This document shows, piece by piece, positions 9,018-18,043 of a stretch of 64,000 nt of DNA. The position numbers were made by a program, and so were the translations under genes. Origin of the DNA: Bacteroidota bacterium (lineage in GTDB: Bacteria > Bacteroidota > Ignavibacteria > Kryptoniales > JAKASW01); the NCBI GenBank assembly GCA_021789975.1, contig JAJYIT010000005.1, forward strand, positions 1 through 64,000, read 5' to 3'. Each line of letters starts with the position of its first letter. Positions within the stretch are counted from its first letter, which is position 1. A model generated the notes under the pieces. It searched no databases and had not been told where the DNA came from. It saw only the letters and a list, made by a program, of their open reading frames with translations.

Positions 9018-9903
9018 GTAAATCTCGTCGAATTTTGTTGACGTACCAAGATTTTCGTTCTTCTACAGAGATGTGGTAAGATTCAGTACGCGATCCCCTT
9101 CTGAAAGATAAACACTCTTTTCCGTGATTGATTGCTTCCTGTTTGATTCATCGTGCACAGCATCATGAAGTTAATGCTACAATGAAGATAAAAAAATGAG
9201 ATTCGGTTGACGCGGGCAGGAAAGTTAGGGAGATTAAGGCAACCAAGAAAAATCTGGAATAAAGACATCTTCGGAAAGTGGTCGCAACTTTTGTTTCCCG
9301 GACTCGACGACTTAACTTACCTCGAAATGTGAGTCCGGCTTATCAAGTTCTCTTTTTCAGCCGATGCGTTTGGCCGACATTGCAAATCGGACCGTACCGT
9401 TCAATTGAAGGACCATCTTACGAGAAACTTCATCGACCCGCCCATTAACTCAGTTCCACCTCGCATAAAGTCAGACAATCTTGATGGTCGATTATAGCCC
9501 CATTCTTCAAGGAGCAAAGCCGACAGTTGCATTTCACGCACGACGTTCGGCGTTTCTCAGGCAAACCGTGCTTCAGTGCCCGTTGAAGCCCGCCTTTCAC
9601 TATTTAAACGCCGCGTTATGTTTGAAGATTACTGCATTCGGGACCCTCTGTCGAGAGGAACATGACCAAAACTGTCGAATAAGGGACGCCGCCTTCTCGT
9701 TTCTTTAATGGAACGGCAGGCTCTCCGGTTCTTCCGGTTCCGAAAAAACTGTACGTTTGTTCAGTTGTTCCTGCGCCTGCCGCGCGTAACTTGGCCGCGA
9801 GTCAGGAAGCGAATATCATTTCCATCTCGGAGACGGCTCTGTCCGCCGTACGCTGCACATCGTGGTGCGGTCTCGGTTATTAAAGCAAATTGAAGGAGTG
9901 AGA
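9018..9903. other. Gene-free stretch
   Basis: Nearly 900 bp without a supportable gene. Short open frames (9083-9268 minus, 9481-9708 plus) have no family features. The final 20 bp hold the ribosome binding site GAAGGAG of the next gene. A GCGTTATG-like motif near 9615 recalls an integron attC end, but no matching partner was found. Confidence 0.5.
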
Positions 9904-11823
9904 ATGAAGTCTTTGAGAATTTCGGTCCGTGTGATCTGCACGGTCTTCTTCGTGATGATGGGTCGGTTCCGCGGCGCGTCCGCGCAGAACATAAACGGCG
10001 GCATGGGACCGCGTGTCGCTTTCTACGATTGCGATGTCACCTCCGCCGCGACAGACACTGGAAACGCGTACTCGTCGATGCAGCTCGTGTCTCACTATTT
10101 ATTCCAGGCAATCGGGAGCGATACGGGTACGTCTCACGTCATCCTCTTATCTTACGCGAACGCCGGCAGCGACACCATAGACAATCTGCTGATCAACGGC
10201 TATGCACCCTCGCCGGACACGAGCACGATATTCGGCGCCGACTACTACATAGCGAGTTCCGTCGCCGGGATGACTGGGAGCTACACACTTACAGTTACAT
10301 TGCGGGACGCGCGTTCGAGGGCTCAAATAGCGCAGGGCACCGCCGCCTTCTCGACTTCCGATACAACAAGCATCAGGACCGCCTGCGAAACGGCATCGAC
10401 ATCGATCCTTCCGCTCATAGCCGTAATCCGGGCGTATCAGGTGCAGGTCCGGAACGCGAATCCGGGGCTGAGTGTGGAGCCCTCGATAAACATATCTCTT
10501 CCCGAAAATAAGGTGCCGCTGAATGGAAGCGTGTCGGTCGCCCTGCAGGCCGTGGACTTCGATGGAGTCGGCCTCCCGGACCGGAGCATAACAGTGAGCA
10601 CATCGAAAGGACATCTGTCCTCAAAAAATGTCTGGACCGACAAGAGCGGCAACGCGACCGTAACATACACGCCCGACAGTACGAGCGGGATAGCCGTGCT
10701 CTCCGCGTCGATAGATACCGAGGTTACGGTCACAAACGATACCGAGAACGTGAATAAGCAGGCGTGGCTAATCGTCGGTGATGTGCCGGTTTCCGACAGC
10801 ACTCAATACTTTACGAGCCGGCTTTACGAGCTCGATTTCCAGGCAAGCCTCAAGGTGACAGGGTACAGCGACCAGGTCATCCTAGGGCCGACGGACCTGC
10901 AGTGGGTGCAGCTCGAATGGGCAGCTGTCTATTCCGCCAGCGGCTCGGTGCCCGGATATGGCGTGACCGCACCGACACCGGTAGGAAACATATTCTCCTT
11001 CTACGCCGACACTGGAGCCGTCTGGGGGAAAGTATTCAAAACGAAATTCCAGCATAATGTCTCGATTTACGACAACGACCCCTGCTACGACTCCGATTTG
11101 ATGGAAGCCGAGACTTACAATGGAACCGTCGACACGAGCCTGGTCATGCAATCGACCGTGGGATACCTCTCTTACATCCCGGCGAACCAGCCCGGCGATA
11201 TTTACGACTTCCACGGGACAATCCCATGGGTCTACAGCGGATCGGACATATCATGGGGCGAGGCCGCCGGCGTGAAGGACAGCAATGGAAACTGCAACCA
11301 TGGCAACGCGAACAACTATATCTACAGGGTCAGCGGGTACGCGATAGATCCGGAGTTCGATGACACGACGTCGGGTGCATCGTTCACGAAGGTGGGCGAC
11401 GAGTTTATAATCAGCTACACGAATGTGGAGATTCTTAAAGATACCTCCGATATCCAGTCGGGTATTTCTTACCAGGTCTTGACAACGAATTATACCGGTG
11501 TTCTCATGCCGATACAGCCTTTGACTTCCGTGAAGGACGGGAAGACAGGAGCGATACCGCGCGAGTATTCGTTGTCGCAGAACTTTCCGAATCCGTTCAA
11601 TCCAACGACAGCTATCAACTATCGGCTTCCAGCTGTCAGCAACGTAAGCTTGAAAGTCTACGACGTGCTCGGAAGGGAGGTGGCGACGCTGGTGGATGGA
11701 CGGCAGAATGCCGGAACGTATTCCGTGAAGTTCGACGGGAGCAGGCTGGCAACCGGGGTGTATTTCTACAGGTTGAAGGCTGGCGGTTACAGCGCCGTGA
11801 GAAAGCTGATGCTGGTGAAATGA
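9904..11823 (+). CDS. T9SS-exported protein with bacterial Ig-like (Big-1 type) domain
   Basis: A secreted protein of 639 aa of unknown activity. The ATG at 9904 follows GAAGGAG and starts a signal peptide (MKSLRISVRVICTVFFVMM...GASAQ); the frame is open further upstream to a GTG at 9862 but without a signal-like sequence. Residues ~200-290 look like an invasin/Big-1 Ig-like fold (LPENKVPLNGSVSVALQAVD, then GNATVTYTPDSTSGIAVLSA). The middle 250 residues are rich in Asp, Gly and aromatic residues with no motif I recognise. The last ~80 residues are a T9SS type A sorting domain (NFPNPFNPTTAINYRL, VYDVLGREVATLVDG, GVYFYRL, KLMLVK). Surface adhesion or matrix roles are possible. Confidence 0.85.
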   Translation: MKSLRISVRVICTVFFVMMGRFRGASAQNINGGMGPRVAFYDCDVTSAATDTGNAYSSMQLVSHYLFQAIGSDTGTSHVILLSYANAGSDTIDNLLINGYAPSPDTSTIFGADYYIASSVAGMTGSYTLTVTLRDARSRAQIAQGTAAFSTSDTTSIRTACETASTSILPLIAVIRAYQVQVRNANPGLSVEPSINISLPENKVPLNGSVSVALQAVDFDGVGLPDRSITVSTSKGHLSSKNVWTDKSGNATVTYTPDSTSGIAVLSASIDTEVTVTNDTENVNKQAWLIVGDVPVSDSTQYFTSRLYELDFQASLKVTGYSDQVILGPTDLQWVQLEWAAVYSASGSVPGYGVTAPTPVGNIFSFYADTGAVWGKVFKTKFQHNVSIYDNDPCYDSDLMEAETYNGTVDTSLVMQSTVGYLSYIPANQPGDIYDFHGTIPWVYSGSDISWGEAAGVKDSNGNCNHGNANNYIYRVSGYAIDPEFDDTTSGASFTKVGDEFIISYTNVEILKDTSDIQSGISYQVLTTNYTGVLMPIQPLTSVKDGKTGAIPREYSLSQNFPNPFNPTTAINYRLPAVSNVSLKVYDVLGREVATLVDGRQNAGTYSVKFDGSRLATGVYFYRLKAGGYSAVRKLMLVK

Positions 11824-11868
11824 TCGTGTCCCCGGGGCTGTCCGGTGTCCGGATAGACGGACAGAGGA

Positions 11869-12102
11869 ATGCGCGGCCGCCCCTATGTTATTAGTGAAAT
11901 GTCGCACACGCGCGACGGCCGCGGTGCGAACGAGACGCTCATTGGAATATGGGCGGATCACAAGTATGCTGGTGCCTCTCTTTCCGAGTCGATGAGTTTC
12001 TTCAGGGCCAACAAGCCTAACGTGCTCGTATCGACCGTGAAGAAGGCCGAGGACCGCGACGAGGCGATAGCGACGATCGTCGACACGGGAGGATCTGAGT
12101 AA
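11869..12102 (+). CDS. Small hypothetical protein
   Basis: A 77-aa open frame starting 45 bp after the T9SS protein. AGAGGA abuts the ATG, which is closer than ideal. The sequence contains a plausible folded core (NETLIGIWADHKYAGASLSE, then NVLVSTVKKAEDRDEAIATI), and base composition resembles the preceding gene. I recognise no family. It could be a fragment of a larger enzyme or a chance frame. Confidence 0.3.
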   Translation: MRGRPYVISEMSHTRDGRGANETLIGIWADHKYAGASLSESMSFFRANKPNVLVSTVKKAEDRDEAIATIVDTGGSE

Positions 12103-12296
12103 TAGTTTGTGATAGATTGCGCCTGTTTCTGCCTCTAAATGTTCATTGTTCTATTTATTCTCTCCGTATCAATATCTCCGCTCGCTTACCATGGTACACG
12201 ACAGGCAGGGTTATGCTCTCCAGTGACTCGTAGTATCGTTCGTTGTTGTAATAATCAACGACGTGTTAGACTTCAGAGCTTACCGGGAAGAATAAG

Positions 12297-12461
12297 ATGA
12301 ATTCAAAGCAGGGTCCGATAGAAAGCACATACTGGCATTGTTGGTTCATCGGCAATGGAATTGTCAAGAATCAAACTGAACTTGCAGATTATTTTGGAAA
12401 AAGCCGCGCGTGGGTCGGCAAAGTATGGAAAGTCCTAAACAGATCCATTTCCATCAGATGA
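12297..12461 (+). CDS. Small helix-turn-helix protein (54 aa)
   Basis: The frame encodes MNSKQGPIESTYWHCWFIGN, then GIVKNQTELADYFGKSRAWV and GKVWKVLNRSISIR. The segment TELADYFGKSRAWVGKVWKVLNR has the spacing of a helix-turn-helix (ELA-x-x-x-G-K-S-x-x-x-V-x-x). It resembles the HTH of ParB/KorB-like or phage-type regulators. GGGAAG lies about 8 nt before the ATG. It may be a free-standing small regulator or the surviving HTH piece of a larger gene. No neighbour shares a clear operon with it. Confidence 0.45.
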   Translation: MNSKQGPIESTYWHCWFIGNGIVKNQTELADYFGKSRAWVGKVWKVLNRSISIR

Positions 12462-12585
12462 AGACAACCCTTCGCGTCAGTCTGCAGTGCCTGACCAGAT
12501 TACCAACTTATCATTGGTAGAGCAAGTTCCTGGCTGTTTCATCCTGTTTACGGGAGTCCCACTTCCCTTCCGAAGGTTGGGTAGA

Positions 12586-12630
12586 AACAAAAAACCCGTC
12601 TCACCTTTTTACAGCGGGACGGGTTTACAC
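12586..12630 (-). terminator. Intrinsic terminator of the long minus-strand array
   Basis: AAACCCGTC (12592-12600) and GACGGGTTT (12618-12626) form a perfect 9-bp stem. Read on the minus strand the stem ends in a T-run (GGGTTTTTTGTTT), as expected of a rho-independent terminator. It lies about 100 bp downstream of the heparinase-like gene stop, so it probably ends transcription of the minus-strand cluster. Confidence 0.85.
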
Positions 12631-12732
12631 AATAGAATTCGGTACGGTCAGGGGATCCTGCGCATGTCCATGATGTTTAGCCGGATGTCATTTCTCGTTG
12701 GTGGATCATTTGCATACTCTATCGTCCCTGCC

Positions 12733-15700
12733 CTAAAATTCTATTTCAAGATCGTTTGCGCCCTTCGAGAGAAGGATATTGATTGAATGTCCATCAAACG
12801 CGAAGCTTGTCAGCATCTTGCCGTTGAGTTTTACTTCGTCCGGCTTGGATCGCGAAAAGATTGACGCTCTGCTGGCATCCGACGTAACTATCTTCCAATT
12901 CTCATTTCCGTCACCAATCTTCCCAACGAAAGTCGCTGGAGCTTCTGTCTTAATCAGATCGTTTCTTTTGAATCTAAAATACGTACAGCTGCTGGCAGCA
13001 AAGTGTGAAAGCTTCCGATCTCTTATCGAAACTTCGGCAATCCTTCCATCAGTTGCGACCTGTCCAGCTTCCAACCTGGTGCTGCCCGTTCTGAAGAGTA
13101 GCAAGTCAGATCCCATGCCGGTCCTCACATTGACACCAACGCACCCTTTTCCTTCTACTTTCACGATGTCTCCGGAGAGTTCATGCAGCTCACTAGTGCT
13201 CTTCACCGGGTAAAGTACAGTCAGGAAATTCTCGTCCTTGCTTTTCCTCGAATTGCTCACCTGCACGTATCCTGGTTCACGCATCGGCGGGCCGAATCGA
13301 GTCGGGGCTCCGCAGATTTTTATTTCCAGGTTTTGCGGATAAATTACCCGAGCAAATAGAGAAGCGCGGTCAGTCTTGAAAGTGAAGATGTTGTCCGGCT
13401 TCAGGCTGACCTCTTTATGGTTGTTGAAATGAAATAGAAGATCGTATTCATGAGACATACCAGAAGATTTCAGCTTATCATAGATTACAAAGCACTTCCT
13501 GTCCAAGAAAACAATATTTCTCTGGAACTCTCCCAGTTTCCCATAGTAAAGATCAGCCAGTTCCCCGGTAACGGACGAGAAATCGTCCGTTGAAATAAAG
13601 TCGGTTATTCTTGCCATCCTGTTTGCGGCTTTTATAAAGTGGAGATAGTCGCCGCTTTCCTGCGAACCCGCGTGATGATCCACGAGCAGAGTGTTGTGGC
13701 CTACCGGCTGGATGTAGTACCGCTGGTACCATGGATCGGCATAGTAGTTCACGTCACCAGCTTCCGGTATCAACGACTCACCGAACGCATTGAGCTGGAA
13801 ACTGCCCTGGTCGTAATGCTCATGGTTGTACCATGGCCCACAACGGAAGTTCATCACTATGTCATCCGAAGACCAGCCCGACCTGAATACAACGGCACCC
13901 AGCTCGGGAAATTCTTTCGATTCGGGAAGAGAATTCGGAGGTGTTTCGGCGCCGGAATCACTGCCAAACATGAAGTCCAGGATATTGTTGCGAGGACTTT
14001 TCATATAGAACCATTGGAACAATGGATCCTTTGAGTGAGTAGAAAGCCACGCGAACGATGAAAGAGTGCTCAACTCCGGATGGCTGTCGCCGTTGTCCAA
14101 TATTCCCGGCCTAGAATAATTGTAGAGGAAGTACTTGTAAGAGTTAAGTAACCCTTCGCTCGCCAAATCGGGTCCAAGGACATGCCTTATGGCCGAGATG
14201 GTCGGGAGGTCGTTTGATAATGCAAAAGCCTGATAACTTATCCCTTCTCCCCAGGCTCCGGCAGTATCCAAAGTGTTATCGAAATACATCTCAAATTTTC
14301 TTAATAACCCGGAAAGGTACGGCTCAAGATCGCCCAACTTCGGATTGTCACCGTATATTGCGAGAGCACAGCAAATTCCGCCGCCCACAGTGTTTCCGAT
14401 CCAGTTCGTTGTAGCAGACGGTGTCCTGTCGTGCAATACGTATTCGTCATAGGCAGGTATAATACAGTTCTTCAGCAAACCCTCGCTGACTTCGTCTCTC
14501 TCTTTCACAGTCATGAGAGGATAGACGATGTCATAACAGAACGCCGCACGGACCCCGAGCTCGCCCATCGGATAGTAGGTTTCTCTGTGTCTCGCCGCGA
14601 ACCAGGGGTGGTTCCAGGTCTTCCATTTCGCAATTCTAATCAAGGCATCCTTTGCGTAGTCGCCAGCCGACTTATCCCCAGTTACAGCATAGATGAGAGT
14701 GTTCTCGCGCAAAATTTTTCCCGCAGACTCCATTATGCTGAAATAATGCGAGAGAGTCGGAAGCAAATACACCGAATCGAAGACCGCGAAATTGACATCG
14801 GACAAAGATTGCAGACCCAGCTCTCTCGGCGGCACTTCTCTCAGGCTTGAACTTTCAGATCCGAATTTGATCGAACCCACTGTCGATGTTTCTCTCGACT
14901 TCGCCGCTTCTTCGACGAGAGAGTTCCACCATGCTTTCCAGTGTTCCGTCCCGATCTTCTCTTTACAGTTGTCAATCTCTTTCTGTCGAAAGAAAAGCCT
15001 CGGATGCGGCAGGTTCTCCTTTGCCAGCCACACGTTGAACTCGGTCTTGATCTTCTCTCCCTTCCGATTTTCGCCGTCAATCTTTACAGCCCATTGGCCG
15101 GGCAAATCGTGGTCCGAGAAAGTGTAAATATCCTTCTTTCCCCATGAGTTATCGGACAAATTCAAAACCAGGGGGACGTCTTTCATAACAGGTTTGTCTT
15201 CCGGATTGATAAGACTGACGTCCGCTTTACTCAATTTCACTCCACGGGGAAGCTTTGCAGAGAGACCGAGCGGCTCTCCCGCGGTGTAGTGGTGCAATGG
15301 AACTATCATCCCGAGATTCTTCAGGTAATAAGATACCGGCTTCTGAATTTCAAACTGCACGGCTTCCCGGGCGGCAATGCGGAAGTCGCTCAGAAACAGT
15401 TTGTAGGTAACATCCGGGTTGGTCTTCGGGATGTCGGTTGTGATAGAGAACCCACCGATACCGATGCCCGGTTTCATAGCTGCGCTTCCGGCTTTAAAGT
15501 CATCAAGGGACACATTTACCTTGTGCCATTTCCTGTCATCGTTGATCGAAGTGCAATAAGAATATTTACTTCCATCCGACCCATACAGGATCATCGTCAT
15601 CCCTTTGAAGTCGCCGTATCCGTTTGTCTTATAGAAGAAGGACACTTTCGTGGTCGGGCCTGCGACAAGCGCGAGCTTCCTCACAAAACCCATCTTGTGT

Positions 15701-15996
15701 TCAGTGACAAACGTGGGCCGGTATTCCAACATCAGAGAATACTCGCTTTTTGTCGGTCCGCCGGCTGCTTCGCAATGGAAATACGGATCGAAGCCGGTGT
15801 CTTGAAACGGAGGATATGACTCCCACCCCTGTACATTTCCCTCCCTGAAATCTTCTGAGTAGGTTACATGTTTGGTCATAATCGGGGATTCTCTCTGGTT
15901 AGGCTTACTCTCCTGCTCTTGAGCTGCCGCGAGGGCATAAACCTGCGCCAAAATCGAGAGGACGCATACTAAAGCAAGCCTCATTCTATCATGCAT
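12733..15996 (-). CDS. Secreted heparinase II/III-family polysaccharide lyase
   Basis: Predicted polysaccharide lyase for an acidic (uronate-containing) glycan, 1087 aa, exported by a signal peptide (MHDRMRLALVCVLSILAQVYALAAA). The ATG at 15996 has GGAG about 10 nt upstream; the frame also allows a GTG at 15999. Residues ~45-210 look like a carbohydrate-binding or jelly-roll module. A toroid-type alpha domain begins at LPHPRLFFRQKEIDNCKEK and includes TNWIGNTVGGG and GAWGEGISYQ. The heparinase C-terminal beta domain carries NHEHYDQGSFQLNAFGE and PVGHNTLLVD, with histidines typical of the family. There is no T9SS sorting domain, so it may be periplasmic. It is the last gene before the terminator. 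Whether it acts on heparin, alginate or another uronan is not evident. Confidence 0.85.
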   Translation of the reverse strand: MHDRMRLALVCVLSILAQVYALAAAQEQESKPNQRESPIMTKHVTYSEDFREGNVQGWESYPPFQDTGFDPYFHCEAAGGPTKSEYSLMLEYRPTFVTEHKMGFVRKLALVAGPTTKVSFFYKTNGYGDFKGMTMILYGSDGSKYSYCTSINDDRKWHKVNVSLDDFKAGSAAMKPGIGIGGFSITTDIPKTNPDVTYKLFLSDFRIAAREAVQFEIQKPVSYYLKNLGMIVPLHHYTAGEPLGLSAKLPRGVKLSKADVSLINPEDKPVMKDVPLVLNLSDNSWGKKDIYTFSDHDLPGQWAVKIDGENRKGEKIKTEFNVWLAKENLPHPRLFFRQKEIDNCKEKIGTEHWKAWWNSLVEEAAKSRETSTVGSIKFGSESSSLREVPPRELGLQSLSDVNFAVFDSVYLLPTLSHYFSIMESAGKILRENTLIYAVTGDKSAGDYAKDALIRIAKWKTWNHPWFAARHRETYYPMGELGVRAAFCYDIVYPLMTVKERDEVSEGLLKNCIIPAYDEYVLHDRTPSATTNWIGNTVGGGICCALAIYGDNPKLGDLEPYLSGLLRKFEMYFDNTLDTAGAWGEGISYQAFALSNDLPTISAIRHVLGPDLASEGLLNSYKYFLYNYSRPGILDNGDSHPELSTLSSFAWLSTHSKDPLFQWFYMKSPRNNILDFMFGSDSGAETPPNSLPESKEFPELGAVVFRSGWSSDDIVMNFRCGPWYNHEHYDQGSFQLNAFGESLIPEAGDVNYYADPWYQRYYIQPVGHNTLLVDHHAGSQESGDYLHFIKAANRMARITDFISTDDFSSVTGELADLYYGKLGEFQRNIVFLDRKCFVIYDKLKSSGMSHEYDLLFHFNNHKEVSLKPDNIFTFKTDRASLFARVIYPQNLEIKICGAPTRFGPPMREPGYVQVSNSRKSKDENFLTVLYPVKSTSELHELSGDIVKVEGKGCVGVNVRTGMGSDLLLFRTGSTRLEAGQVATDGRIAEVSIRDRKLSHFAASSCTYFRFKRNDLIKTEAPATFVGKIGDGNENWKIVTSDASRASIFSRSKPDEVKLNGKMLTSFAFDGHSINILLSKGANDLEIEF

Positions 15997-16028
15997 CACT
16001 ATGTTCTCCGGAAGATTAGCCGAAGACC

Positions 16029-16164
16029 GCGACTCACCCCGGGGGTGAGTCGCAATTTTCGTCTCGGAACGTGGACGAGAATCCTTGCGGCCTTAACGGA
16101 GTCTTTCTGTGAAAGCGAAATTATGCTGCAAACCTTCCTGGACGGAAGGATTCGTCCACGTCCC
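16029..16164. repeat. Strong palindrome plus long interrupted inverted repeat
   Basis: GCGACTCACCCC (16029-16040) and GGGGTGAGTCGC (16042-16053) form a 12-bp perfect inverted repeat around a single G. Immediately after it, GGAACGTGGACGAGAATCCTT (16066-16086) is nearly complementary to AAGGATTCGTCCACGTCCC (16146-16164), with about 60 bp between. Both sit in the gap between the beta-helix gene and the heparinase-like gene, 30 bp upstream of the latter. They could form an attenuator, an mRNA processing hairpin or a partial terminator within the array. Confidence 0.7.
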
Positions 16165-16178
16165 AAGTTCACTGGATA

Positions 16179-18017
16179 CTATTTAAGCAGCAACATCTTT
16201 TTCGTCAGGATATTGGCGCCCTCGCGGAGAGTGTAGAAATAAACTCCGCTCGCGTAAGTATCCATGTTGACATTGAAGGTGTAGTCGCCGGCGGGCTTGT
16301 ACCCCGAGTCCACAACCTTGACCAATTGACCAAGCACGTTGTATACCTTCAGGCTCATGACACCTGCCCGGTTCAAACTGACTCTGATGTCTGTCGACGG
16401 GTTGAACGGGTTCGGATAGTTCTGACTCAATCGGAATTTTGTCGGGACATCGGATACAGTCGATGCGATTCCGTTGACGCCACCGCCTTCCCACTCCTTC
16501 AGTTGGCTTGGGAACCAGTTCAGGTCTCCGACGGCGTAATTGTTGGTGCCTGCCGACTGGAGCGTCGTATTCGCGTACGTCAGGTTTTCAGGCAGAGTTA
16601 GCGGAGGCGGGTATACGCTCCCAGTCGGGTTGTACCACCAAAGGTATGAGCCGAGGCCCTTGGTTTTGCTCAAATAGATATAGTGGTCCAAACTGTCTAC
16701 TTGACTTGTTATGGACGAGGAGAACCCTGGATCGACGCTCATATTGCCCGTGTCCTCGAAATATGGATAACGCTTTGTGGTCGGAAATGTATTCACTATG
16801 CTGGTGGTATAAGTAATGACAGTGGTATCCGAGCTCACAGTGGTGTCAGCAGCGAAAGTGGTGTCCGGCGCAAATGAGGTGTCGGCAGCATAGAAGGATG
16901 TCGTATCTACCACCGTATCTTCGGATGTAGTGGTCGCACCGTTTATCGTAGTGTTCTGTGTAATATAGTTTGTCGAAATCGACATAAAGGTCGTATCATT
17001 GAACATTACTTGGGTAAAGCTTGTCATCCATCCTGGAGCGAATATCGAATCGGCCACCGATTTTGAAGTGTCGTTTACAGAGTTCCAGAAGTTCTGCATT
17101 TCCTGAGGCCAATAGTAATCATTATTGTCCAGCGTTACGTGTCTCTCCGCCTCAGTTATTCCGTAAGTTGTCCCGATAGCTCCGAGGCTACCAAGGCCTA
17201 TTATCGGAATGCTTCCGCCGGCGTCGGTCCCATAGAAGATGTTGTTGCTAATATTCGCCTGAGTTAGGAACGTGATGTACATTAAGTGTGCTCCACTAAG
17301 GAAAATGGTATTGTGATCGAAGTCCAGGTAGTTATTATAGTAGACATTCGCGAGTGCATATCCTTCATTACAGAATACTGTGTTGTTCACGATGTAGACT
17401 GTGTCCGTGGCAATCTTGCCCGGACTAAACAGAACGTCACCGTAATAGTAAGACGTGTAATCCTGTTGATTCCTGAACACGTTATTGGTCAGCCAGTAAC
17501 TGTTCCACTGTCCGTTATTGTAAAAGGCAGCGAGCGTCCATCCGTCAAAGGCACAGCTATCGGCTCTTACATTCATGCTGTCTCCGGAAACAAATATCGC
17601 TCTTCCGGGTCTGACGGGGGCCTGGTCCGGGGCGACTCCAAACAAGTAGAGTTGTCGAAGGGTAAGACCTCCCTTCTCAAGATTGATAAACATGTTAGGC
17701 CGCGAGTTGTCTGAGAGAATTGCGGGCTCTATCACGGGCAACGCTCCCTTGCCGGGGGCAGCGACTATCGTCAGCGGGAAGTTTATGTTCATCGTGCCGG
17801 TGAAGAAATAGATCGAGTCCCTGGACAGTTCATAAACTCGATTGGGATTCACCCTCGCACCGGTGGCAGTTGTGTCACCCATAATGAATGTGTTGATGCT
17901 GCCCGGCGGCATCGCAGGTACCATGACAGTATCCGGTACCTGGGCGAAGGAACTCGGTGGCATCGCGATGAGGATTACGATCGGCGTAACCAACAATGCT
18001 GCGAGTAGTTGTTTCAT
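16179..18017 (-). CDS. T9SS-exported right-handed parallel beta-helix protein
   Basis: A secreted protein of 612 aa, likely a carbohydrate-active or adhesive beta-helix. The ATG at 18017 follows AAAGGGAACCATC and begins a signal peptide (MKQLLAALLVTPIVILIAMPP...FAQ); the longer frame to 18065 would overlap the upstream gene. Residues ~80-280 contain repeating Asn ladders (YIVNNTVFCNEG, LDFDHNTIFLSG, NISNNIFYG) characteristic of pectate-lyase-type parallel beta-helices. A low-complexity linker of repeated Asp-Thr-Thr motifs follows at about residues 363-405. The T9SS sorting domain (NYPNPFNPSTDIRVSL, VYNVLGQLVKVVD, ASGVYFYTL, KKMLLLK) ends the protein. No catalytic residues of a named lyase family could be assigned. 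Confidence 0.85.
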   Translation of the reverse strand: MKQLLAALLVTPIVILIAMPPSSFAQVPDTVMVPAMPPGSINTFIMGDTTATGARVNPNRVYELSRDSIYFFTGTMNINFPLTIVAAPGKGALPVIEPAILSDNSRPNMFINLEKGGLTLRQLYLFGVAPDQAPVRPGRAIFVSGDSMNVRADSCAFDGWTLAAFYNNGQWNSYWLTNNVFRNQQDYTSYYYGDVLFSPGKIATDTVYIVNNTVFCNEGYALANVYYNNYLDFDHNTIFLSGAHLMYITFLTQANISNNIFYGTDAGGSIPIIGLGSLGAIGTTYGITEAERHVTLDNNDYYWPQEMQNFWNSVNDTSKSVADSIFAPGWMTSFTQVMFNDTTFMSISTNYITQNTTINGATTTSEDTVVDTTSFYAADTSFAPDTTFAADTTVSSDTTVITYTTSIVNTFPTTKRYPYFEDTGNMSVDPGFSSSITSQVDSLDHYIYLSKTKGLGSYLWWYNPTGSVYPPPLTLPENLTYANTTLQSAGTNNYAVGDLNWFPSQLKEWEGGGVNGIASTVSDVPTKFRLSQNYPNPFNPSTDIRVSLNRAGVMSLKVYNVLGQLVKVVDSGYKPAGDYTFNVNMDTYASGVYFYTLREGANILTKKMLLLK

Positions 18018-18043
18018 GATGGTTCCCTTTCTTTTTGATGTAA

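Noticed and set aside
9440-9640. Possible integron attC site (GCGTTATG near 9615)
   Set aside because: No complementary partner box at a suitable distance, no integrase gene of the integron type and no cassette array.
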